From Baylisascaris procyonis (taxonomy: Eukaryota; Nematoda; Chromadorea; Rhabditida; Ascarididae): a DNA stretch of 64,000 nucleotides. The translations under genes and the position numbers were made by a program. Location: assembly GCA_037389465.1 (NCBI GenBank), contig JAZARR010000118.1, positions 92,902-156,901 on the forward strand, in the 5' to 3' direction. Below, one piece after another: positions 26,131 through 37,435 of this stretch (positions are counted from its first letter, which is position 1; every line of letters starts with the position of its first letter). The notes below the pieces were generated by a model. That model worked only from the letters and a program-made list of their open reading frames with translations, had not been told where the DNA came from and searched no databases.

Positions 26131-26468
26131 CTGTTGCATACGCTACTGAAAACAAGCATTTACAAGCCACACTATACTCGGTTCATGTGAATCTACAAGT
26201 ATGTGCGTATCCGTCTATGTGTACTATTAACTTGAAAACAACCGAAGCTCGAGTGATGAAACACAATACGCTTGGTCCGCATTACAGGTCGACTGTGTTT
26301 AGCGAACTTAAAGCTGATCCTTCACAATCGGAAGAAGTCAAAGAAACTCGGATTATAGATACTATTGGGCCACACTTTAAAGCCGATTGCTTTCGAAATA
26401 ATCAATCATTTTTAGAAAATCTGAACGATCGTTTGGATCGATTTAAATGTCAGAATTTGCGGCATTGA
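26131..26468 (+). CDS. Candidate plus-strand exon with an internal peptide repeat
   Basis: The frame is open from 26079 to a TGA at 26466-26468, with an acceptor TATTTCACAG ending at 26130 and the first ATG at 26217. The motif NTLGPHYRSTVF (26265-26300) recurs 31 codons later as DTIGPHFKADCF (26358-26393). The shared residues are encoded by different codons (GGT/GGG, CCG/CCA, CAT/CAC), which points to constraint on protein and not to DNA duplication. The end is charged (NLNDRLDRFKC). No family is recognised. An open frame on the other strand overlaps 26079-26138. If real, this lies in the last intron of the minus-strand gene. Confidence 0.35.
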
Positions 26469-27534
26469 CTGACCCAATGACAGTATTGTAAATCCGGATT
26501 TCCACACCTTATCTTCCTCTACATAGTCGATTTAAAACACATTTAATGGAGAATATATAAATGCTCAATTCTATAAAGTATTTCTTCATACTTCTGCTCA
26601 AGCGCAATGTTCCAGAAGCCAGAGTGCTGAAGAAATTTTTTGAAGTTTGTTTACTAAAGTTGTTATTGTCGTTAGCTAAGAAATGAAACCTAATCGCAAC
26701 AGGTGGTTTTCATTAGTGAGACAGATGATTGGCAAGTTCGATGAGGTGTGAAATCATTTAGACGAATGCTGCAAGGAGGAATCGTATATCAAGCATTTCC
26801 AACGCATATCGAAAAACGCAATGATATAAAGCAAAAACAGCATTTAGCGTAATTTAATCATATGCACAATTTTCATATAATTTATCGAAAATTCCAGAAT
26901 AGTGAGTATAAAAGTCTGGCTTAGAAGAGGAGAAAAATGCGAAATATTGCGAAGTTGAGCATTGGAAGAGATGGCAGTTGGCATATTACTGTTGGATATT
27001 AGCTTCTACAGTGAGCAATAAATAGAAACTCATAAGGTAATCAGATCGCAGAATCCCTATTAAGCTGCACTGAAAACTTAACGAATATGTTATAAAGTGA
27101 ATTCAACTACGATCAGAGTTGATAGCTAATGTGGCGAAATAAAAAATAAAACTACATGATTGCTGCAAATAGCAATTAAATATTTTATTTAGTGCTGCTA
27201 TAGAATTATTTCAAACCTATATTTATAGGTTTTCAGCAAGGAAATTATGGTCGATGGGTTCACCTCTTGATTTTTTTTTTTTGCCTAGAATTACATATTA
27301 CAGATGTAAAATTCGACAGTTCATATTACAGATGCGAAAATTTGAACATTATATGCTTCACGATGCGCCTAGAAAACACCGGCTTTAACGAAGCATTTTC
27401 TTTCTTTAGATTTGGGAAAAACGGGCTGGATATCCTTAAGAGAGTTGGTGAAGAATATTGGATTCATTCGCTGATTTGCTTGCCGGCCTCCTTCAGACCT
27501 CTTTAATGCCTTTTAGACGAGGGGGAGTTTTTTT

Positions 27535-27558
27535 GAAGAAGAAGAAGAAGAAGAAGAA
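27535..27558. repeat. (GAA)8 microsatellite
   Basis: Eight uninterrupted GAA units just upstream of a GC-rich island at 27.64-27.84 kb. Confidence 0.97.
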
Positions 27559-29830
27559 ATGTTAAAAGTTAGTTTGGCCCTATATTGTTGCGTAAAGTTG
27601 CGTTAATACGTGCTAAAATGTAGGCAATTTGCAAAGATAACCAAGCCGCAAGAAGGCAACGCGGCACTACTCGGCCCCTCGCTGAGGGCCGGTTGCGCAA
27701 GTTGTTTTTATGCGCCAACGAGGCGAGTGTTTATAGCCGATTTGAAGATTGATTACCCGCACAATTCGGCGTTTATTTACACTGATAAGGATCAAACCGA
27801 TCTAGACACCCGTCCGCCTTCTAACCCGTTTCGCCTTCGCGGATTATCATTCTTTTCCAGGCATTTCCGGATTAGAAATTCATCACGCTTAAGTTGATAT
27901 CTTGATGTATCGGACGACGTTAGATCTCATGTGAATATTTGGCTAAGTGGAATTTAGGATGAGCCAAAGTCAATGTTTATGAACCAATAGTCGGATTGCC
28001 GGTTAGAAAATCTGAAAGTCTTATATAACAAGCACTTTTATATCTCGCTCACAGGACTAACCAATTACATAAGCTGCCGAGAGCAAAACTAATTCAGATT
28101 TTAACTGATATGATCGCTTGCACAAGACCTCTGTAAAAAGAGAACGAATGAAGGAAACAAGCTCTTGCAATTCCAGCATCTGCAAAGCGCTTTACGATGG
28201 AGGGTTATCCACGTATACGAATGTAATGTTTTTGTCAGTTCGATAGCATTAATCGGGAGTCACAGAAGCCAACTGCACGTATAAAATTTCCTCGATACAT
28301 TGTTGCTTGCTAAACGGTATTTTAGTATGCCGCCTTTGAACTTGAGAAATTAAAATTGAAAAAGCAATATTTGAAATGGCTAAATTCCAAGCATACAACT
28401 TGAAATAAACTCCAAGATTTTCATACCGACGAAATTTCAAGAAACGATTTTTTTTTTGGAAATTTTGTGCGAGCGATTGAGTCATTCGAAGTATGAAGAT
28501 ATTAACATCCATATAACTTACTAGTTGATGCTTTGTGAAAACGGTTGGTCATGTGATCAAAAAGTAAAAGCCTATTTTATTTCAGCTATTCGGGTAAGTT
28601 TATTCACCTATATAAAGTGAAGAAAGGAACATATATAGAATGCAAATAAAAAATGCAAATAAAATATAGAGAAAATATGAACAAATTGCACATTTTTAAT
28701 CATTTATAGCTCACATTAGGATCAATGAATCAATTTGATAAGCACTGCAACAAATCATCTTGTGCGCAGATTACGTTCGCTGAACTTAGTAATTCTCGCT
28801 TCACTTGTTCACTTTTCAAAACTATCACTTAAACAATCAAACATAAACTATCACCTATCACCTCAATTGCGTGTATGCATGCATACATTTACATAAATGC
28901 ATACAAGAAGACGAAATAATATGTTTTTGCAAAGTTAATTTATTAAGATACATGTATAATAAAATTAATTAGCATTTTAACGATTTCCTTAATTCATATA
29001 GCCTCACTCATAACTCATCGCATTCATTTAAAGCTTGTTTGATTTATTTAAAGCTTGATTTTATTATTTACATATCTACAGAGTAAATTCAGTAATTATG
29101 GGTTTCCGGGGATTTATAAAGGTTTTTTTTTTAAACAGTAGTCCAGTGCCTCACAATTCTCTTTAATGAAAGCAAATATTTACATTCTAAGGCTTGTTTT
29201 CAAATAGAAGCGGGAAAGTAAAACCGGAATGACTAGAGACCTGTGGAAGCTTTGAGAAAACATTTGTGAATAACAACGATGTGCATATACTCTCAAAGCT
29301 GCACTAAATGTGGTGTGTTTTCTTAGCTAATACAGCAGCTGTGTTTATCACCATCAAAGAAAAGAGTATTCAAGTGGATTCCCTTATGATGGCATTTCTT
29401 TCATCATTGCTTTCTTTTTAGAATATTCAAAAGTACAAGTGTCAGTGAAATAGCGCAGATAATGGCGTTCAATTTAGAGAGCTTTTTTTCTTCTTCGAAG
29501 TTTCGTCGCCTCCTTAAACAACCGAAGGATAACCTCTTCTTAGTGATATAATTTGCCGACACATTGAATGTGATTTTCGATTAAACAACTTTTTGCAATT
29601 GCGCACATAAGACATTTAAGCGTTGCAATAGAATTTTTCAGCTCAGATTTTTTATTGGAGTTGTGTAACCGCACACGTCCTCCATATGCTCTCTTTATGA
29701 AAGCAAGGCAATTAAAAAAATTTAGCACTATTTTTGTGTTTTCAATGGAGAAGAAATATTCATCTCACGACAAGAACTCTTGTGGTGCTACTCTCGAGAA
29801 AGCAATACAGTCGAGACAACGATTTTCCAG

Positions 29831-30109
29831 ATTCAAACGACTATGACAGAAGAATATAATATCCTTAAGCATTGTTTAAACTGGCCTCTATCAAGATATA
29901 CCAACGCTGATAGCATAGAATTATTTCTCGCAGCCAACACCTACAAAGAGTTAATAAATATTCATAGAATTGGTGCATTTTCATTAAATTCTTTGCAAAT
30001 GCACGCTTTATTGCAATTTATTGCATTGTTGCAACGCTTTAATCGTTGCATCAACAAATGCACATTGCAAATACCAACAAAATCGGAAATTCAAAATGCG
30101 CTTCGCTAG
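29831..30109 (+). CDS. Candidate plus-strand terminal exon (92 codons)
   Basis: After acceptor GATTTTCCAG one plus frame is open to a TAG at 30107-30109. The peptide contains MTEEYNILKHCLNWPLSRY and a helical Leu/Gln-rich stretch LQMHALLQFIALLQRFNR, ending SEIQNALR. A second plus-strand open stretch, 29642-29846, begins right after a TTTTTCAG acceptor and overlaps in another frame. The two could be alternative exons, or one could be spurious. The piece sits in an intron of the minus-strand gene. No family is recognised. Confidence 0.32.
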   Translation: MQTTMTEEYNILKHCLNWPLSRYTNADSIELFLAANTYKELINIHRIGAFSLNSLQMHALLQFIALLQRFNRCINKCTLQIPTKSEIQNALR

Positions 30110-31330
30110 ATAAATATTTCATAGCAATCAATTTATTTTAATGAACACTTATCGCTCGCAATCAATTCCTCTTCCTAGCTCATTTATCTTCTCCTATAGA
30201 ACTTTCGGATCCGATAAATTAAAAAATATATAGAAGAAAATTTATGCCATGAAAATATTCCTATACGTGATCACGGAACTGAAAGAAAAGAAAAGGAAAG
30301 AAAAGAACTGAAATTCAGTTTCATATCCTTTATCAATTCATTAAGAAAAAAGACAATCAACGTTCATCATTTTCTATCAACATCAAAATCAACGCCAAAT
30401 CAAAAAGAAAATGTTTATCATTTTCTGCGCAGTAGGAAAAAATCTACAAAACATGAAGAATATTTAAAATGCGAAGCTTAGAATATTCAAAGATAAGGTG
30501 GTTGGATAAATTTGCAAAGCTGAACCTTTGGTCATTTATTAACAGTAAGAAAAGTTTTATGAAGGTATCAAGAAGAAAGGAATAAATACTGAAAAGTTCG
30601 TTGAAATATGCTTGTTTAATGATTCCAATGCAGACCATCTTTTATTCCTTTAAACTTTAGCGCACATCTTGTCGACGAATTGTACTGTACTGAGAAAGAA
30701 TTATATGCAACATATTCACTATTAAATTAGTCTCCTACATTTAGTTCACTGCAAGTTCATCGCCATAAAAACAACGAGAATACGCCTTTCTTTCATGCCT
30801 GCCAAAAGATGCTGGTGCATTCTTTCTCTCCTTGTCGACTCTTCACCTCAAGCTGTAGACCGATAAAAAACAAACGCCTCATGGTTTCTGAGTAAAGTTA
30901 ATTCTTATTCATTCGTTAAAAAATGACTACCAAATTTCTTTTCTCACATACACGGCAATGAAACTGCTCAAACAGCAATATGATCCTCTTTGAAGGTCGA
31001 AAAGTTTCTGCGCGACCCGGAAATGGCATGCGAAAGGCTAATGTAGAAATTATATGGTAGAAATAAGCAGCACGTTTCCACAAAATAAAAGACAACCCAA
31101 GATCAATCTGTGTAGAATGAGAGTTGAAATTTTAAACAAATTGAAAAATTCTGCCGAATATGTGAGAAATGGACACAAATGTAACTTTCGATGTACGGTA
31201 GGCAAGGAGATCAGCTATAAGATTGGAGAATTTATGTGCAGCTTAAATGGGTGTCCTTTCGGCTTGATATCCAACAAAATATCGTTGCACTCTTTTTGTG
31301 AATTCTAACGTTTAGCGATGGGCAACTTAC

Positions 31331-31450
31331 GTCGACACTGGCGCATTCGCCGTCTAATTCGATGTCCTCTGTACTCGATTTTTTGTCAAAGGACATCGTT
31401 AAGCCATACCGACTGAGTGGAATTTTCAACAAAATTAAACTATTCCGGTC
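31331..31450 (-). CDS. Internal exon (40 codons) of the same minus-strand gene
   Basis: The stretch is open in one frame between acceptor AAAATTCAG and the strong donor GAC|GTAAGT. It is exactly 120 nt, phase 0 at both ends, so it fits directly after the 212-codon exon and before the terminal exon, and could be skipped without a frameshift. It encodes a hydrophobic start (DRNSLILLKIPLSRYGL), then an acidic, Ser-rich end (SSTEDIELDGECASVD). No domain is recognised. Another open stretch with good splice sites lies 230 nt upstream (about 31.68-31.78 kb, ending at donor GTGAGT). It is phase 2 at both ends and does not fit this junction, so I left it out. Membership in the gene rests on strand, order and phase, not on homology. 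Confidence 0.5.
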
Positions 31451-33523
31451 CTGAATTTTCAAATTTCTCACGTAGTTTTATTCATCTCTCAGCGATCATT
31501 ACTTCCGTCATCATACTGCGCAATCTTCTATATGAATCGTCCGATATCTCTGATAACTCGCCTTATTTACGACCACCTCTATCAATTCTTTGAAGCGAAC
31601 TCATAGCACTTTAACTTCGAAGAAATCTTAGTTTAACGTAGTGTTCCGATGAATAATTTCTGTACTCACCGGTGCCTTCGCTCTTCTACATTTCTACGGA
31701 GATAAACGGGGCATTTTATACATCGGCGAAAAACACCTTCAAACAACGATGCATTCCTTACGAAGCTGCAAAGAGGTTTGACTACTAGCAGAACCATCTT
31801 CTAAATTTTTAAAACAAAATCAAAATTTTGTAATCGTGCCACTGCTGCAGAAGCACTTTTTTCAGCGTCGTGACACCGAAAATTCAGTAGAGTTATTCGT
31901 GTCATATTTGCACACAAACTATTTAAAATTTTTCTTCAGGAACCAATTGGAACGTTCAGACTTTTTGATTGATGTCACCTGCTGCGACTGTTATGGGCCA
32001 TGTGCGAATCATAGAGCGCTTAGCATCGTTTTTGAATGCGTTGACTTCAGTTACAGTGAAGTAGAAAACAGAATTTTGGTCAGGGTTGCTGACTCCGATG
32101 ACTTTTATTGGACGTTTTTATGGCCGCTGAGCTGTCGACCTTGAGCGATTGACTCTTAAGGGAGCACATGGGGTCCTACTTTTTAACTGTAGTCAGAACA
32201 TATGAAATGATGAAATTTGACTATCGGTTATGAACACTCGGGAAAAAAATTATTATCTTTTCTCAAAAATACGCTCTATAGAACCGCAGATACGCAATCT
32301 GGAAGTAGCACTGAATCCGAGGGGAAAAAAGCTTGGTGAACACTAATCGCAGACTTCGGAATATCGCCCACAGGGATCGCTAAAATTACGTGAAAATCTC
32401 GCATCGTAGATTCAGTGCAAACGCTGAATGCCTAATTCATCTTTGCGAATCGACCGCACAGAAAACCGCCATCTATTTACTTCCGAATATATTTGATTCG
32501 AACTTAGTGGATTTTAGGTTCCGCATATTTTAAACCATATCCCCTCTAAAGTTCAAATCTCTTACAATAAATTTTAAGTCTAAAGCTTCCACTGGCTTAT
32601 TGCTCATTCTATCCTCTTGATTGCAATTTTAGGAATATAAAGCTGCTTTTATAAGCAAATGACTTGTGCTCAATATCCGACAATAATTACGACAATGTTC
32701 AACAATTAAAAAATTCTATAATTCCGATAAGCCTGTTTGGAAAATTTTTTTGTGAAAACGCATTACGCTGATATGGTCTCCATATGAAAATGCGTTTATC
32801 CATCCGGCCTTTTAGTAGTTCGATCAGTGAACCATGAGAGCTGTAGCAATGAAAATTTGTGTCCATTATCTAGGCAGCAAAGCATATTCGAAACTCAGTT
32901 TCGAACAATTCGTTCATTGGTCACCAAAAAATTTGTTCGGACCTTTAAGCAGCCAATAACTAACACTCAGGAATCTCCAAGTTTTTTTTTGTGGACACGG
33001 ATACCAGCACTGTTTGCAAGCCAGAGGAAAAATTTTCCTCCGCAACCTCTGAAATTGAACAATATCCGATCTTGCAGGGCCTTGTATGTCGACGTACTCC
33101 AAAAACGCAGTTTCCACAAAAATGGAAAATTCCGAATATCTATATTCCCATATTTAGATTCCAATTTTGCGCTAAGTCCCCAATTTTGGAAACCTAGATT
33201 CCCAGAGATAGTTACAACAAGAGATAAAAGTCGGTAGTAAATTTAGAAGCATTACGTCGCTCTTATTGATCAACAAATTTGATAAGTGATCGAAGACGCA
33301 ATCCTGACATTCAGTTCCGTTCGTTATTAATCAAAACATTTGCAGACAAAAATTTTACTGATTTGCTGCATTTCAAAAATATTTCGAAAGATTGTACTTC
33401 CTCTGAAACGATTATTTCCTTTACAAAATGATATGCGCTCAAGTAGCTATTACGCCAATAAACGATGTAATGAATTTTGCGTTGAACTTCCGGGTGCGTA
33501 TTATATAGAATGAAATGATAATA

Positions 33524-33525
<2 letters not shown>

Positions 33526-33583
<58 letters not shown>
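33526..33583. repeat. (AT)n microsatellite
   Basis: A pure alternating run of about 58 bases. The Tyr-Ile repeats in two overlapping minus-strand frames are translations of this tract and not a protein. A 132-codon plus-strand ORF starts 28 nt after it. Confidence 0.98.
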
Positions 33584-33585
<2 letters not shown>

Positions 33586-33610
33586 TTGACATTTTTCCAT
33601 TCCCAATTCT

Positions 33611-34009
33611 ATGCTCAACATATTTGAGGACATCACTGTGAGATCTGAGCTCGAAACATATCGCTCACCTTTGGAAATATTTTGCCCCGTAGGTCACCAC
33701 CATTATCAATGTGTTAATCAACACCTCAAAAATTTGGTAGAATGGAAACAGAGAGAAGAAGAGAGATTGACAAAGATAGATAGCAAAGAGGAAATAAATA
33801 CCGATATTCGTCGGCGAACGTCGAAGAAATATCTCCGAAGAGACATTGAACATATATACACAAGAAAGAATTTAAAAAGATTGGTAGTGCACTTAGAGCA
33901 CTCTAAACAATCACATAACATTTGCGTTCATCTTTGTACTGATGTTTTTTTTGTTCTTCACAAAGAAATTTACACTCGATGCAATTCGCTTCTTTCTACA
34001 TTCATCTAA
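33611..34009 (+). CDS. Candidate plus-strand ORF, 132 codons
   Basis: The ORF runs from an ATG at 33611 to a TAA at 34007-34009, directly after an (AT)n tract. Residues about 37-72 are strongly charged and helix-prone (VEWKQREEERLTKIDSKEE and following Arg/Lys residues), unlike the Phe/Ser/Leu shadow ORFs common here. I see no signal peptide or membrane segment and recognise no family. It lies in the first large intron of the minus-strand gene. About one ORF of this length is expected by chance, so composition is the main support. Confidence 0.3.
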   Translation: MLNIFEDITVRSELETYRSPLEIFCPVGHHHYQCVNQHLKNLVEWKQREEERLTKIDSKEEINTDIRRRTSKKYLRRDIEHIYTRKNLKRLVVHLEHSKQSHNICVHLCTDVFFVLHKEIYTRCNSLLSTFI

Positions 34010-36426
34010 ATGTTCGCCAAATTTTCATCTTTCTTCACAAAAATGCTAAAAGCTAGATTGCTCGGTTCTGCATTCGCCAGAGGCAACTCGAATAATTAGC
34101 GAAAATGGCAATTTTCCAACTTCTTCAGAAGCGCTAATTATGATTTCCGGAAGAACATCAACGACCGCTAGAGATTATTGAGCAATAATCTTTTTTTTCT
34201 ATTTCTTTTATTCGATGAAAGAGTGGTGGAATATTTGCAGCAATAGACTGGCCTTAGAATGTTGATGATTGCACTCGATTTTACCTTTTCCTTGCATATT
34301 TCAATGGTGTTTCAATAGTAATCCTTTTTTTGCTCATTTGAAGTCCACCACTTATTCCCATAGTTCACCTAGTATTCAATTAAATCATTTTATCATTCAT
34401 TCGGCGTTCGCTTTTTTTTCTGCTCACTTGGGCATTTAGTACTATTATTTTTGCATTAATCTATGTGAAGCGCGCATTTTCTTGTTTAATATATCGTTCA
34501 GTGACAATAGTCTTCTAAATGCTCAATAGCTTTTTTCCCCTTCCTGTGAGAGCATTATCCCACCTATTATAGAAAAATCTCACATTTAGCAATTATCGTC
34601 TATTAGCTAATAAATTTCAGATCTCTTCTGAAATTTTCAAAATCCAAATTTGGATTAAATACGAATTTTTTCAACCGATTGGTGCAAGGTGTTGATTTTT
34701 CGAAACATTAAACCACTATATGCAGTTTGCAATAATGCCGTGTCCCCTCAACCTTACATTTCTGTAAAATCTGATATTGGCAGAGGATTTCTATAGCAGC
34801 AAAAATTTGTGTAAAATGCATATTATTCTCAAATCTAATGTTCTTTCGCTTATAGCACTATCAAAACAACCAAATATGGCCATAAACATACATTAAAAAC
34901 TCTTAAAAAGCTTATTAAACTTGAATAAGAAAAACTGAAAAAAAAGTAACCAAAGTGCCGATAGAAAATATGATAGAATAAAATATAAATTCTCACATTT
35001 TCACGTCTTTTTTAATGCATATTCATGAGAGAAAAAATTATCTACTGAGAAATTATATTAGAAAAAAAAAACGTTTTGTTTCCAAAGATTTGCACTAATG
35101 AATAGAAGCAGCAGTGTAAATAACCTTACAATGACATCAAAGCGAAACGCAACCAATAAACCATTCTCACTACTAATCTAACTGAAAATAATATTCGAAT
35201 TACAATAAGCTGATGAGTAATTTTCTCAGCGTTCAAAACTTCAGCTGCAAAAAATTTTTGCACATCAAAAGTCATTTCCTAAAAAAAGTATTCACTACTA
35301 CGAATATCATAAATGTCCATACATTTGACCATACACTTAGGTGTTGACCACACATAAATGACCACTGGAAATCCTAACCATGCAATAATTTTAAATCGTT
35401 TTCATTTAAAAAGTCAACGGGTCTTCAAGTAAATGTAAGTATTTAATCAGTAATTCATTTAACATTTTATGCACTTTCCTTACCTATTATTTTACTCAGC
35501 CTTCGTTTAAATAAGAACACTTATAAATTCTAAGAAACTTGATCAATAGAGGGATATTTTTGAAGTATAAACGTACAATGCACTTCCGATTCATAGAAAA
35601 AATCCTCATGAAGCAAAAAGTGCCAGATTGACCAAAAATGACCAAAAAACTTGGGCGTGACGGCAAAAAATTAGCCTCTACTAGTAAACATCGGACTAAA
35701 TCATGAAATATGCGCTTAAATATGAGAAGCTTTCAAAAGCCATTGAATGCGGACAATGAAACGTGACGAGATATTAGAAATTGAGACATTTTCTTGCAGG
35801 AAAAACTATCACATTTCGAATCAATAATTGATTTTTTATTGCGCTGTATAAGCGATGGACTAGCAATAGGCAAGAAATTTGAATATCACTTTTATTGCAA
35901 ATTTTTCCGTCCTTCTACAGAAATTTTGAAGTTTATAATGATTTGACTGTCTTTTTCTTTCAAATAGTAAGATTTTCCGCTTTCGAGCACATTTTAGTGT
36001 TAAATGTTCTCCATATGACGCTTAAATATCCACCTTTATAATAAAATCCTGAATTTTAAGATAACGAGACCGACTAGTTGACTAGCATAAGGAGATAGTT
36101 GAAAATAGATGCATGCAAGAATATAAGCAAACTGTGAAATATGCTAGAAATGAAATGTTGTATACTGGAAACATTTTAATAAAAGAAGCACTTCAAAAGT
36201 CGACTCAGAAAAATTCCATGGGCAGGTAATCTTGACGCATCAAACAAAACACCTATTAGACTCAATACGCATTCTAATATGATGATAGAAGATTTCTCAA
36301 GCTCTTTTTTTCTATGAACGCATAAATTACGCATGCATATTTCACATCTTCTTCGTTTTTAGAGAGAAAAAACACCCTATGCCAAAAAAAACTTTTTTTT
36401 TGCTGGAATTGTTTCTCTTACAATCG

Positions 36427-36461
36427 TTATTGACGCTGTATAAGCCATGAAGCGTCAATAA
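36427..36461. other. Perfect 11-bp stem hairpin (inverted repeat)
   Basis: TTATTGACGCT at 36427-36437 is followed after 13 nt by its exact complement AGCGTCAATAA at 36451-36461. It lies about 300 nt inside the first intron of the minus-strand gene. A structured intronic element, a transposon end or chance are all possible. Confidence 0.6.
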
Positions 36462-36757
36462 TATTATAGACAGACGACTGCACATGAATTGACATTTACG
36501 TTGTCGATGAGTTTTCCATATTGGCATTTCTACTGTTTACTTTTGCGGATTCTTTTGCAATTTAGACGTCGTGTTAATACTTTTAAATTATCAGAATATT
36601 ACGGGAATGAGAAAGAAAAAATTATTTCTTCATATAAGAATTTTGTAGAACTAAAGGTGGCTGAAATTTTCTTCAGAATTCTTAATAAACAAATTACATA
36701 AAAAACAATTAAACGAATTGAAACGAATATTATATGCAAATTAAGTGATTAGTGTAC

Positions 36758-37393
36758 CTTTAATGAATCGCATAGCATATTATCGTATACAGATGCATCG
36801 AAGAGGCAATTATCCAGCGATCGTTGTGCAAAATCACTCGTATCAATAGGAGCATGTTTTGGTATTGAACGTGCAACAATTGGTTGCTCTTCGGCTAACG
36901 TCTCTAGCGCTTCCATCAAATAGGTTGGATCGGCTGTGAAAACCGCATCCGCCGAGAACGCTTTCTTTTGTACACCAAGTAGATTCTGTTGATTTCTCGA
37001 CGCTTTATCACTTTTAGTACGTACAGGTAGTGTACTCGATTGTGCAGGCACTGAACTTTGCCTGATTTCATTCGAATCTCTACTAAACTTCGAGCGAGCA
37101 CTTCGATGATACCGAATCTTATCGACAAATGCCGAATTAGTTGGTGTTATTTGTTGATGTCGTTCAACTGCTGTACGAGTTGCGGTAGTTGCAGGAGTGA
37201 TCGGTAGTTCTTTTGTGGACTCGTGATCCGAATCAATGAATCCACTAGTTAGTGCTTGACCGTTATTGATTGCTAATGCCGATGCAACTCCTTTAATATC
37301 ATCGGCCGATTTAGTGCCGTTGATGCGTTTCTTACGACCGAATACCGATGACATAAATGGTGATTGTTTGATTGTAGGATTCTCTGTTGACAT
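36758..37393 (-). CDS. First coding exon of an unidentified minus-strand gene (212 codons)
   Basis: This is the longest open frame in the window and far longer than chance allows here. Its codons (TCG, CGT, GAT, GCA, ACT) differ from the TTT/TTA-rich shadow ORFs around it. I start at the ATG at 37391-37393 because a TGA lies in frame 18 nt upstream of it. The exon ends at a lysine codon followed by donor GTACAC, in phase 0. The peptide is rich in Ser, Thr, Ala and Gln, with no signal peptide or membrane segment. It has a basic patch GRKKR at residues 19-23, near which a nuclear signal could lie, and a short helix-prone acidic stretch (LMEALETLAEEQ) at about residue 160. I do not recognise the family; a disordered regulatory or scaffold N-terminus is an inference. 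The next exon called is 5.3 kb downstream, also in phase 0. Confidence 0.88.
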
Positions 37394-37435
37394 TTTCACT
37401 CCGGATATTATTCATAGACCAAATTATAGAGGATC
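37394..37435 (-). promoter_or_regulatory. 42-nt 5' leader with upstream splice acceptor (possible trans-splice site)
   Basis: On the minus strand the sequence AAAATTTTCAG ends at 37436, and 42 nt later comes the ATG of the long first exon. An acceptor this close to a start codon is usual for spliced-leader addition in nematodes, but a cis-spliced 5' UTR exon would look the same. The leader contains an out-of-frame ATG at 37413-37415 that opens a 27-codon upstream ORF overlapping the main start and ending at 37332. This could reduce translation of the main frame. Confidence 0.5.

Noticed and set aside
25876..26138. Minus-strand open frame of about 87 codons directly after a TTTTCAG acceptor, at first taken as an exon of the minus-strand gene
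   Set aside because: It enters in phase 2, but every confirmed junction of that gene is phase 0. Its only donors are poor (GTCAAG). It also overlaps the upstream end of the plus-strand frame that has the peptide repeat.
28873..28886. 14-bp palindrome GTATGCATGCATAC
   Set aside because: Alternating purine-pyrimidine simple sequence; a palindrome of this size is expected by chance in the window.
31836..32144. Plus-strand ORF of 102 codons
   Set aside because: Length is within chance expectation, Cys/Phe/Trp-rich, and no acceptor or leader supports its start.
32827..33237. Plus-strand ORF of 136 codons
   Set aside because: Two minus-strand frames are open over the same bases, and the Phe/Arg/Pro/Ser-rich peptide looks like composition bias. 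Short direct repeats (GATTCC-type) suggest simple DNA and not an exon.
33311..33636. Minus-strand ORFs of 93 and 65 codons with long Tyr-Ile repeats
   Set aside because: They are translations of the (AT)n microsatellite at 33526-33583.
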